From assembly GCA_900074885.1 (NCBI GenBank), contig FJUW01000010.1, positions 62,001 through 126,000 of the forward strand: DNA of 64,000 nucleotides, written 5' to 3'. The notes beneath the pieces were generated by a model that was given only the letters and a program-made list of their open reading frames with translations, made no database searches and was not told the DNA's origin. This document shows positions 45,567 to 55,072 of the stretch, one piece after another. The position numbers and the translations under genes are program-made. Numbering within the stretch: position 1 is the stretch's first letter; every line of letters starts with the position of its first letter. This stretch comes from Rhynchosporium graminicola (lineage: Eukaryota > Ascomycota > Leotiomycetes > Helotiales > Ploettnerulaceae).

Positions 45567-45907
45567 TGTGCCAGGAACGAGTGTGAGAGGCCCGGCCTCT
45601 TTTAGGGTTCGTGCCCTATATTGCGACCCCGAAGAGCCTTAGTATAAGTCTAAAGCCCCAAATTATCTTAATGTATATATATATATATATAAAAAGCCCG
45701 ATTCGAATATAACGCCCTTGACCTTCTCCTTCTCCTCCTTCTTCCTCTTTGTTTTATACCCTTCAAGAAGTCGGTCGCGAGACTAATAGTCACCCTTTTA
45801 ATAAACCTTAATCGTACTCTTATGCCTTTGCCTGTATGATTCCTTTATCGTAGAGTCTGTCTAGTTCGAGTATACATATTTCGGGAAGGAGGTAATAAGA
45901 GCCCCGA
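45567..45907 (+). mobile_element. Possible LTR plus primer-binding site of a Copia-type retrotransposon remnant
   Basis: The segment begins TGTGCCAGGAACG and ends TATACA near 45876, about 310 bp, TG...CA bounded. It contains a TATATA tract (45674-45692) and a pyrimidine-rich stretch. About 14 nt beyond its end, GGTAATAAGAGCCCC (near 45891) resembles the GGTTATGAGCCC primer site complementary to the initiator-tRNA anticodon region used by many Copia elements. No intact gag/pol frame follows and no second LTR was found, so this is tentative. Confidence 0.3.
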
Positions 45908-47377
45908 CTACCAAAGACTTAAAGGCAATTAGCTATAAGTAGTTATTTCGGGAGGTGTAGTAGTTAAAGAGTCTAAAGAAAAATAAGAAAGAAGGTAAAG
46001 TCGTAGATTTGTAAAATTCGTAGTCATATATAGTACGGACTATCGAAGGTATACGAAAATCGAATTATCGCGAGAATATCTGTCCATCGAGCCCGGAGGC
46101 AACTTCCCTTCCTTTCACATATCAGACAACCTCCGATTACGACTCTCTTTGGCTATCTCAAATAAATTGAGCGTTTACAGCCTGCACCACGAGAAGGTAG
46201 AGAGTACGGCTTTGCAGGCCAATCATGGGTAGAGAGAGAGGTTGATCGGTTGACTGAGGAAGGGACTATTCTATGACAACGAGTATAGAGTGAGTCCTAG
46301 AGTAGAGGATATATATACCGGTATTACAAATACTTACGGTTGCAAGAACAAATTTAAAACTAATGGCGATGCCAACGACAATGCCCCGAGGATTTGAAAG
46401 CCGCTATGCAGCCTTCAATGACACGATATCTTAGGAGATATATGAAAGAATACTCTGGTTTGAGGTTATTGGAAGTCTTCGTAAAGAGATAGGAGTTATG
46501 ATCAGAATCGAATGGTTCTTAAGATTTCACTAGGCCTGGTGTTGTAGGAATTGTGAACTTACATATATGGGCAACATCCCCGGTGGAGCGGCGACCTGCT
46601 TAATGTGGGAGGCAGATACCATACAATACCGTACAATACAGCAAGTCGATTGCAGAGTCACGGAGATATCGCAGAACATTACATCGGGTGAATTTCAAAA
46701 GCCACGCAGTTATTGGGTGACTTTAGCTAGAACAATAGAACTGAAAAAATGAGATTGCTCGGTTGCAATCCCAATTCCAATGACGAAGGGCTCTTCTATA
46801 TTGATTTGCGCAATTTTGTCCATGCATGCTGAGATAATCTTGAGTATTCGATTCTAAGAGCAAGAAGAAGTGATCGTAACCTTGAGAATTAATAATAGGT
46901 GCTATTAGTGGATTGAGTTCTCCACGGCGCTTTTTCTCTAAGAAGTCCCTTCTCCCTGATCTAGTTTTGTCAAAACATATCTTCCTTCTAGATGCAGAGA
47001 CAGACATCGCCGAGAAGCGAGCATGGTTAGCGATATGTGCATCCAATGTCTGGAAAATTAGGTGGGAAGCAAAGGGGTTGGGCGGAAGCGGTGTGGAAGG
47101 ACCTGATGAGAGAATTAGGAGGCAGTGGATGGATTTCGCAGTTAAGCCTGTTGACGAGCAGGATCGAGAGGAAAAGAGAGCCATCGGAGGCGTCGAGGGT
47201 CTTGCGACTTGAAAGGCAAAGGCTGCGAAGAAGTGGTCAATAGTCTGTTGGTTCTAAACACTAAAATATAGATGGCAGTCGTTTAGGTTACTTTCGGGAC
47301 ATTAGCCATGGTATCTCCCAAATGCGTAATCTGGTTTCTCGTAATCATTGCTCGTAAATCCAGAGACGTGCACTGAA

Positions 47378-49317
47378 CTACACCGCGTACCCAGCACTGT
47401 TGAGCTGTCTAGGGTCACCAGCAGCCTCGAACGTCCCATTCGGTAAGATCCGCAAACCTTGCCCAGACGTACTCCCTGGGGCGATAAAACTGACGCTCGA
47501 ACCAAGACTCGATAAGTAGGCCGTAGTCTTGTTGTCGTAACCTTTGACACCCTGGAAATCGCTTGCCCACTCGAACGATACTGTGTTTGGCGCTAGTTGA
47601 TCGTGCATGCGAGGCTGAGCGAGCGCTTGAGCGGATGTCATATTTTGGTCTAGAATGTGCCAGAGATGCTGAACAACTTCGGTGATGATACGAGAACCGC
47701 CCGCTGCGGAATGCGAGATGTATACGCAGCCATCGGCACGCTCAACTATCACTGGGGCGATAGATGAGAGTGGTCTCTTGAACGGCTCGACAAAGTTGGC
47801 CTTGCTAGGACTCAACCCGAAGTAATTTATGGTGTTTGGGATACCGAAATCTACGAATTTATTAGTCGACTTGTGCAGTGTCAGCCAGATTCATGGGTCA
47901 GTACCATTCATCTCATTGTTCATTATAATGCCGGTTTCGGGAATCATGAGTCTGCTACCGAACTTAGTGTTGATGGTGGAAGTCATTGAGATGGTTAAAC
48001 CGCTTTTGTCAGAAGCAACCACAGCTGAAGTTCCATGGTCTGTCAAGATCTGATATGCTGATGGATTGTAGTCTGAGACATTTAAGGTACGGTCCGGTTT
48101 AATTAGGGTCCTGATCTCTGCGGCAGTAGCATCGGAATGCATCCCTTCTTGGTAGGTTGTGAGATTGGAGAGGAACTCTGGATCTCCGAGCAGAGTTCGT
48201 TGACCGAAAGCAAAACGCATAGCTTCGTCGAGATAGTGCACAGATTCATTCAATTTTGATGGAGTGGACATGTCGTATCCTTCGATAATTTTCAAGATGC
48301 TGGCTACGACAGCTCCACTGGACGGAGCACTGCCAGTGTGGATCTATATGTCCTTAGTCATAAATTTTGTTCCAGAAGGGCTGAGTGACGTACCTTGAAG
48401 CCTCTATACTTGATATTTACAGTTGGTCTGAGTTTTGTAGTATAGTTCGCCAGATCAGACAGCGTCATGGTACCATTTGAGGCTTGCAACGCCTTGATAG
48501 TAGTTTCTGCTATGTGACCATGGTAATAGGCATCAGGCCCCTCGTTGGCAATGGTCTCAAGCGTATCAGCATAGCGCTTTCGTGTCATTGTGTCGCCCAC
48601 GCCTAATCTCGTTCCATTTGGCGCGAAATCAATTGCCCAAGCCTTGTCGGTAACCATGAATGTCTCTGTGTCCATATAACGAACCAGATCCGCGGTGACA
48701 GGAAATCCGTATCTAGCAACTTTGACAGCTGGCAGAATGACCTGTTTCCAGGGCAAGCTGCCGTATTTTTTGTGGATATATTCAAGCCCACGAACCTCGC
48801 CTGGAACACCGCTTGCCAAACCGCCGTAAAGCGAGTATTCTGCATTTGATAGAGGAGGCGAAAACATTGTTTGAAAAGAAGCGGCGGGAGCCATTTCCCG
48901 AAAGTCAATGAATTCATATGTTCCATGCTTTGATCGGACAGTCGCAAAGCCACCCCCACCAAGGCCTGAGTGATACATGGCGATGACACCTACACAAAAC
49001 TGTGTGCTATCATACTTGTTAGTCAAACCTCGAACCAGCTTCGAGAAGATGGGAATCATGTTCTCTAGTATAGTTTAGTGCAATCTCGGAGTGGCATGTC
49101 ACATACGCTACGGTCTGGTGACATTAGTATTGCCCGGCTGGTAAATTACTTTCGGAAGAAGACTTACAGCATCAGCAGCATTTCCACCAGATTTCAAGAT
49201 ATCTGTTCCAATTCTTGAACACACAGCGCTCTCCGATGCGACAGCTCCGAGCTTTGCATCTGAATTTGCAACCACGTGAGCGGCAAAGCCGACGAGGAGT
49301 GCGTTCACAAAGAACAT
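47378..49317 (-). CDS. Gamma-glutamyltranspeptidase (glutathione hydrolase)
   Basis: It cleaves the gamma-glutamyl bond of glutathione, autoprocessing into two subunits. Exons on the minus strand: 49168-49317, 49107-49114 (8-nt micro-exon), 48394-49006, 47905-48343, 47378-47850; 560 residues. The start MFFVNALLVGFAAHVVANSDA is a signal peptide. Family motifs: SGGNAADA, GVIAMYHSGLGGGGF, APAASF, SGVPGEVRG, SAPSSGAVVAS, the autocatalytic Thr in DHGTSAVVASD (about T362), and RPLSSIAPVI with HSAAGGSRI. The micro-exon ACCGTAGC restores ADATVATQFCVGVI. Without it the frame breaks, and both flanking introns have good branch sites (TACTAAT, TGACTAAC). It is likely secreted or vacuolar. All catalytic motifs are present and no disruption is seen. 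Confidence 0.92.
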
Positions 49318-49832
49318 CTTGACGAGACGCGTATAATTATTAGGATGAAGAGAGGGGCAGAGAAGGAAAGGACGGGATATGAGGGCTTGCTCTTATGTTG
49401 TTATCGGTAGAGGGAACACTGTTGAGGTGATTAGTTTAGCGGGGTTCATGGTCCCTTGGGGAGGGGAACCTAAAAGTCGATCAGAGCCAGGTTGGCTGGC
49501 ACGTCATTTGATGAGGTATGAGTACAGCATGAGAAGATACTAACTAGGAAAGATTATCCAGAGAACTCTAAACAGACTTTTTTCAAAATCAAAACTGTAC
49601 CTTGGTAAGTTGGTTCTATAGGAAGGTTTATTTCATTCACCTCATAGGGCGGTTTTCATCTCATGTCTCTACTTAAAGCGTGCCCTGATACTGTGCAGCA
49701 TAACGCGAACTACCAGGTCTGGGTGCGCAAATCCAGATTGACCGTTCATCACCGTAAGTGTACGGATCTCCTCGTATCTTACCGTAAGATTTAAAACTAA
49801 AATAAATAGGTCTGTCGAGGAAGCTAATTACC

Positions 49833-49882
49833 GGATCCGAACCTGGGGAGGTGCGCTGCCATCAAGCTTTACCTACCGAGCT
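49833..49882 (-). other. tRNA-like sequence with A and B boxes (tRNA pseudogene or SINE head)
   Basis: Read on the minus strand: AGCTCGGTAGG (49872-49882) resembles the D-arm/A box and GGTTCGGATCC (49833-49843) resembles the T-arm/B box GGTTCGANTCC, 28 nt apart. A 4-bp D-stem AGCT/AGCT can form, but anticodon and acceptor stems do not fold properly, so it is not a functional tRNA gene. Confidence 0.4.
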
Positions 49883-50646
49883 GATCCATGAGCCTTGCAA
49901 GTTGCAAGCAAGCGCCGGATAAATTCTAGAACAAGGCGGCCCCCACTTTGGCGCGAGTGAGAACAACAACTGGAACCGTGCCTGGAACTGTAACTTCGCA
50001 AGGGCAGGGTTGGTAATCATTTTTCAGTGTCGGGAGGGCGCGGTAAAGTCGACTGCTCCGTAGAGTAGTATCTCCATCGCACATGGTGTTTTTACTGAGC
50101 CCGCCTTCACCCTGAGCATAGACTTCTAGACCACAGGCATTCTCGCCAAAATCCTTGGTGTCAATAAAAGCTTGTCAACGACCGAGGAGCTCTTGATTAT
50201 GCCTTCTATCTCGTAAACTTCCTTCTACATTTAACTTGACTTTCGGGGACTTACTTACCACCAGTCCAGAGTTCTGGAGGCCTCCGCTTTTCACATCCAA
50301 AATCCTCAGCAGATATTCATTGCTCTTGGCAGCCATGTTTCCATTCAGCTCATTCCAACAGCAGTTGGCTTCACGTACACTCGAGGCTCGCCAAACATCT
50401 TTGAACTCAGCAGATGCCCGGCGGTCGATGCACAGGACCCATAGCTGCCGGATAAAAAGTAGCAACTAATTTCCAAGCAGTTGATATACTTGATCGCCTA
50501 CCTCAGCAATACCTCAGCAATGTATACTAGACGTGCTCAGCAAACAGTAAGCATTGCTCATGTGGACGCACTCGTTGATAGAGCATCAGAGCAAACAACT
50601 GATAGTATACATCTTGGATACCAGGATATCTTGATAGCATATATAC

Positions 50647-51064
50647 AAGCAGGCCATGTATGATGTCCCCTCTTGAGAATATGTGAAACACTTAAAGCCA
50701 GGCTGAACCGCTATGGAACGCAGGACATGCAGGGCGTAATTGAGAGCTTTCAGAGGACGCAATTCGTGATCTGATAGTGAATTAGACATATTAATAAGGA
50801 AGCTATAGCTCTGAAATATATATAAAAACGAGAACACTCCATCTAAAAGGGTTATAAGCAGGTCTTGCATGATGCCCCTTGTTGGAAATTTGTGGAATCC
50901 TCGAAGCCAGGCCCAACTGCGATGGAATGTAGACCATACAGGGCGTTATTGAGAGCTTGGAGAGGCATTTGTGATCTGACAGTGAATTGGATATATCTAG
51001 GAGGAAGCCAAAGCTGTGAAAATATATATAAAACTAGAGCTCTTCCATCAAAGGAGGCTAAAAA
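50647..51064. repeat. Imperfect tandem duplication, 209-bp unit
   Basis: Copy 1 (50647-50855) and copy 2 (50856-51064) align throughout. Shared blocks: AAGCAGG..TGATG.CCC, AAGCCAGG, GCTATGGAA/GCGATGGAA, CAGGGCGTNATTGAGAGCTT, TGTGATCTGA(T/C)AGTGAATT, and AAATATATATAAAA near the end. They differ by many substitutions and small indels. Confidence 0.85.
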
Positions 51065-51537
51065 CATTTACACAACAGATATAAATCAAAGGGATTGGCA
51101 GCTTCACACACTGTAGACTATAATCCCAAAAGAGAACCAAGCGTTCCTATGCTAAATCCATGAAAGAGAAGCCCTTCTGTCAGCACTGCGAAAGATGACT
51201 TCAGCTTCGAGCAATGCCAGTCTCACCTCCATAAGAAATAATCTAGTTCCGCTACTAGGAAAGCGGTGTGGTCGGTGAATTCTCAAGGGGTGCTGGGGTG
51301 GAAAGATCTGTTTATTTACTTGCCCCACTTTAACCTTGCCTTGTCCCGGACTCGAGCGCCCCGGCTCCTCAATATAAATTTCGAACAACAATCTCTCCTC
51401 AGCTAGGAAACATTCGAAGACGCATCTTCACAACATCTTGCGCGCACCTTGTACTATAAAGAGCTTCGAAGAAAAGGAAGAACTGCCGGTATGAATTTCT
51501 TGCTTTAAGTCTACCGCTGCTAACGAATATAGACACG

Positions 51538-52316
51538 ATGGAAAAACTGCCCAATTTCCACGAGTGGACTAAAGATGAACTGCTCGAAGAGTGTGACCAG
51601 CGTGGCCTCTCCCGCGTTGGAGCGAAGAATGACCTGATGAAACAGCTCTACCCTAATGAGATTCAGAAGCGCCGCTCTGCATACGAACGACATAAGGCCC
51701 GAGGATTTGCGCAGGATCCAGAGGGTATAAGATTGTTATCGGAACTGCAAAATCTCAAGAGAGATTGGCGGCTAGCTGCTAGACATCAGCACGAGGCTGA
51801 GAATGACTACGTACAAACCCGTTTGAAGAGAGCTGAGAATGATCGGGAAGAGTCTATGCAGTCTGCCAATACGTTTGCTCAAGATGAGCATAGCAATATC
51901 AAGAGACGTCTCAAGGTTCACAAACAACGTAGGGTTGCCCGCAAGGCTGCTCGCGAGACAGCTCGGGAAGTTCTCAAGAAAGCTATTCAGAAGCCTGTTC
52001 GAGAGCCTGTCCAAGAACATTTCAATACATCCAGCAGCAGAGACATATCAGTATGCTCCTATGTTTACCACAACATCCATTGAAGCTGACAAGCATATAG
52101 ATGAAGCCTTCCCAAAGATCAGCGATCCCAACTCATGTTGCCCCAATAGCACCCATGCTATTCTCAACCACGAGCACAACCTCGACATCGGCTCCAGCTT
52201 CAGCCCGGGCCCCGGCTTCGCTTCCAGTAACAGCACCAACGTCGAGCAAGAAATCTGGCTGGGCTTTGCTGGGCATCAGGTCGAAGGCACCAACCCCGAA
52301 AGTCAGAAAAGGATAA
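51538..52316 (+). CDS. SAP-domain protein with basic coiled-coil-like middle
   Basis: Exons 51538-52050 and 52101-52316 give 242 residues. The N-terminal residues 7-40 (FHEWTKDELLEECDQRGLS...KNDLMKQLY) fit the SAP helix-turn-helix pattern, a DNA/RNA-binding module common in chromatin and RNA-processing proteins. Residues about 50-165 are highly charged and helical (RLKRAENDREES, IKRRLKVHKQRRVARKAARE). The second exon is Ser/Thr/Pro/Ala-rich, ending with a basic tail (KAPTPKVRKG). The intron (GTATGC...CATATAG) rebuilds the frame in phase 0. No enzymatic domain is seen. A nuclear DNA- or RNA-associated role is inferred from SAP alone. Confidence 0.75.
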
Positions 52317-52349
52317 GTCGTGGATGAAATTTGTCAGGATGATAAGCTG

Positions 52350-52515
52350 TTTAGATATGTTTGGAACAATGTGTAATAATGGAGCGCGGTCATGATAATG
52401 ACATTTGTAGGAGATATTTGGGACTGGACTTGGGGAGTGTTTGGAATATGAGAAACGACTTTGATGGATATGTCTGGAGTACACGGAACGATGGGATATG
52501 TTTGGAATAAGACGA
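52350..52515. repeat. Degenerate GATATGTTTGGAA repeat, about 30-nt spacing
   Basis: Related cores: GATATGTTTGGAACAA (52354), GATATTTGGGACTGG (52413), GAGTGTTTGGAATATG (52436), GATATGTCTGGAGTA (52467) and GATATGTTTGGAATAA (52497). The last three are spaced about 30 nt. Confidence 0.6.
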
Positions 52516-52670
52516 GCAGCATGACGCGAACAAGAAAACAATGAATACAATGTACAATATACTCTTTACCGAAGCTGAGACTGTCAGTACTTAGCCACTT
52601 GGTCCTTGCTGAGTGATATGGAGGTAGGTTTGAATGCTGTGATCATTTCATAACTGTAATAAATCACTCA

Positions 52671-53110
52671 TCTAATGTCTTTAGGTCATTTCGGGATTCG
52701 AAAGGTTGATTTGTTTAAAGTCTTGGGAATACTTCTCATGAAATTTGAAAAGGTACTGTAAGACAAAGTCCTCAAGCCATTTTCTGACTTTCAAAGCAAA
52801 TGCAGTACATGTCTTCGGATAGTTTCATGACCTTTATAAAGAACTCTACTCATCTCAAGTCCTAAGATATTATCATGACTTCAGATCAACGCTTTCGAAA
52901 AGTCATGGACCATTACCAAATCTTCTGGTACTTGCCATAGCCAAGTCCTAAAACTATTTCGTGACTTCACAAAGCTACTATCATCAACGTCCCAGAATAA
53001 TTTCATCACCTTTTGTAAACAACACTACTATGAAGTCATGATGTCTTTTCGTGACTTTGAAATTATGACTTTACTCAAAATCCTGGAAAGATTTTATGAA
53101 ATTATATTCT
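52671..53110. repeat. Degenerate 45-nt tandem array with internal dyads
   Basis: About ten units. The GTC core of each falls at 52677, 52720, 52768, 52811, 52859, 52902, 52945, 52989, 53035 and (as ATC) 53080, spacings 43-48. Typical units: CAAGTCCTAAAACTATTTC then GTGACTTC (52942), and CAAGTCCTAAG...TCATGACTTC (52857). AAGTC(C/A) and TGACTT at the two sides of a unit are complementary. No open frame spans it. Confidence 0.75.
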
Positions 53111-53515
53111 GATCATTCAAAGTGCAAGGTCTTACTTGGTCAGTGAGAAAAGGCTTCGTCTCACTCGCAGACAATATTCCCCACAACGCCATGTTTAGAG
53201 AAAGCAGCTGTCCAATGTGAATATACACAGGCAGAATCAAGGCTATGGAGCTACACCTTAAGATCAGAAAGAGTCAAAGCTAACATCATGAGAAAGCAAT
53301 CGCGCGAAGGGTTGTGGTGCGACTTTAACAGATGGCTCTGGAATGGTACCTTTTCAGCAAAAATCAAAAGTGACAGCAACAGGAACGAAGCTGGAAATGA
53401 GGGAAGGTGTCCCACTAGGACTTTTGATTACGTGGTTTGAATTCAGCTAAGCTATTGCATTCTATCTGAAAAGTCAACATTGAAGTTTTTGTAAGATATC
53501 ATTGTATCTTGTACT

Positions 53516-54604
53516 TCAAATATCATTCTCAGAACTATCTTCAGAACTGTCTGCAGAAGAGCCATCTTCTTCCGGCGTAGGCCCAGATCTCCAATCAATG
53601 GCGTCTGACTGTCCAATATAGTGCAGACCGTATTTCACTTCCACAACGGCGATCTTTGGCCGGCTCCAGTCCGGATCCTTTACTTGCTGCTCGTCGAAAT
53701 CCGAACTTATACGCTGGAGGTATGGATACCAGGTATCCCAATAGTCGGGAGAATGAATAGCGCTCTGAAAGTGAATATCACCTACGTTTCTAAAATATCC
53801 CTTGCGCAAACGTTCTGTAGCATCTTCTTCCTGCTCGGCCAACCATGGCTCTTGTCCTAGGATTTCGTCGTCGCCGTCTCCATCGTCTATGTCATGCTCG
53901 TCCGCATCTTCGTTCTGTGTGGAATCTCCATATTGCAGCAGATCAGGATCTGCAATCTCTCCGCCATCTGGTACAGTGAGTTCTTGTTCGTTCTGCTCCT
54001 CAAAATCGCCATGTTCTTCTAGATCCAATTCTGATGTTGATGAATCTTCGTCAAAATATTCAAATTCCACTGCTTCGTCGCTATCCCATCCATAGCCTCC
54101 TCCATCTTCCATCAAAGCTATTGTGAAATGTGACAAGCCCTGCATCTTCCTAACAATTGCTCCTGGTGAGTCTACCAGTAAAGGAAATGACTCGTATAAT
54201 AGCTTCATCCCGAAGTACACATCCTCAGTAAAAGCAACCCGCTTGATAGAGCTCATGAATTTCGAATCCATGAACATGCTCCGCGGACGCCGTATGTTAA
54301 ACATGGGATCGCTGATGAATATCGTATCTTCCGCCAGATCAATCCATGTTTCCAGCAACCTCGTATATGGCTTCAATGCTTCCTGCCGCGCTTCTCGGCA
54401 GACGGGTATGATTCGAGGAAGGCCTCCGCAGCTGTCGACACAAGCTCGCCATGTTTCTTTATCAGCTTCGTATGCAATTTGAACTACCCGAGGACGACTC
54501 GGCGAAGCTTTGGCCCATATAAGACACCTAATCTCCAGTGGCAAGTCGGGAAATTTGGTAAACACCAGCGGAGCAGTGCTCTCTTGCACTAAGACGGCAG
54601 CCAT
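53516..54604 (-). CDS. 2EXR-domain protein
   Basis: Single minus-strand exon of 362 residues from ATG at 54604. The N-terminal FTKFPDLPLEIRCLIWAKA followed by RPRVVQIAYE is the 2EXR signature, an F-box-like motif found in large, lineage-expanded fungal families of unknown function. IPVCREARQEAL and TIFISDP continue the domain. The C-terminal half has a long acidic Glu/Asp tract (about 53860-54100) and ends in an acidic Ser-rich tail (SADSSEDSSENDI). No signal peptide or membrane segment is present. It is divergent from the Zn2Cys6 gene with 468 bp between starts. The domain call is firm; the role is unknown. Confidence 0.88.
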   Translation of the reverse strand: MAAVLVQESTAPLVFTKFPDLPLEIRCLIWAKASPSRPRVVQIAYEADKETWRACVDSCGGLPRIIPVCREARQEALKPYTRLLETWIDLAEDTIFISDPMFNIRRPRSMFMDSKFMSSIKRVAFTEDVYFGMKLLYESFPLLVDSPGAIVRKMQGLSHFTIALMEDGGGYGWDSDEAVEFEYFDEDSSTSELDLEEHGDFEEQNEQELTVPDGGEIADPDLLQYGDSTQNEDADEHDIDDGDGDDEILGQEPWLAEQEEDATERLRKGYFRNVGDIHFQSAIHSPDYWDTWYPYLQRISSDFDEQQVKDPDWSRPKIAVVEVKYGLHYIGQSDAIDWRSGPTPEEDGSSADSSEDSSENDI

Positions 54605-55072
54605 AGCTCAAATACTAACAACCTCGATGTTAGGCTCAATTGATATTTCGCAAGGTGCGATGCGGTCGTATCCAAAAGAGCCGAAACGCATAAGAGGAGA
54701 GTTGTTCGCTTAGATGACGAATTAGAAGAGTAATTTATGTCTAGGGGCTAATGGATAATAGAAGCTCCGAGCCGTGCTCTTACCAACCTCATATTTTCAA
54801 GGTCGATTTCGCAGCGGCCGCGACATCCGCATAACAGCAGCCGTCAACATCGAAACTCTTCAGGACAGTACACGTCGAAGTATTGTATTTCGATATTGGT
54901 AAGTGGACTCATATGCGTCTGGCGCTTACTTCAATATATATATTCTGCTAAATTGAACTACCACTAAGTCCCTTCGCTATAGACTTCAAAATCTCCTCCA
55001 CAACCCTCCCCGCCAACGACCGGCCGCTCCCGACCGCCTTAGTATTGATACTCCTCAATACCCTTCTGAATT
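54605..55072. promoter_or_regulatory. Shared divergent promoter region of the 2EXR and Zn2Cys6 genes
   Basis: 468 bp between two start codons on opposite strands. It contains a short self-complementary GC-rich stretch GCAGCGGCCGCGAC near 54811 and a TATATATATT tract at 54935-54945. No specific operator can be assigned. Confidence 0.45.

Larger units (their letters stand above)
41631..47377. other. 5.7-kb gene-poor region: purine-rich tract, gene scraps and decayed retroelement-like DNA
   Basis: A G/A-rich tract with many GGGA, GGAG and GAGGTGAG units spans about 42120-42600. Short domain-free frames occur at 43125-43337 (+), 43726-43968 (-), and on both strands at 46723-47212; none is convincing. 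From 44000 to 46500 the sequence has few long frames and looks like eroded transposon DNA. The ribbon between 45567 and 45907 has LTR/primer-site features and is listed separately. Confidence 0.45.
49318..51537. other. Intergenic: tRNA-like Pol III boxes and a 209-bp tandem duplication
   Basis: No convincing gene. On the minus strand near 49833-49882 are A-box and B-box like sequences. A pair of diverged 209-bp direct repeats occupies 50647-51064. Two short minus-strand frames (50586-50870 and 50852-51067) translate both copies into related peptides (ALNYALHVLRSIAVQPGF, ALNNALYGLHSIAVGPGF). That simply reflects the duplication unless expression is shown. Confidence 0.5.
52317..53515. other. 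Intergenic holding two degenerate tandem arrays
   Basis: The first 200 bp (3' flank of the SAP gene) contain a TATGTTTGGAA-type unit. The segment from 52671 to 53110 is a degenerate array of about ten 45-nt units; both are listed separately. The remaining 400 bp are featureless. Confidence 0.6.

Noticed and set aside
46723..47212. Overlapping frames on both strands (153 codons minus, 99 codons plus)
   Set aside because: Neither has a recognisable domain; both are open over the same stretch, so coding cannot be assigned. Possibly a gene remnant.
49800..49910. Functional tRNA gene on the minus strand
   Set aside because: A and B boxes are present, but anticodon and acceptor stems cannot be formed.
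52671..53110. CRISPR-like array
   Set aside because: Units are degenerate along their whole length with no conserved repeat/unique spacer alternation, and the host is a eukaryote.
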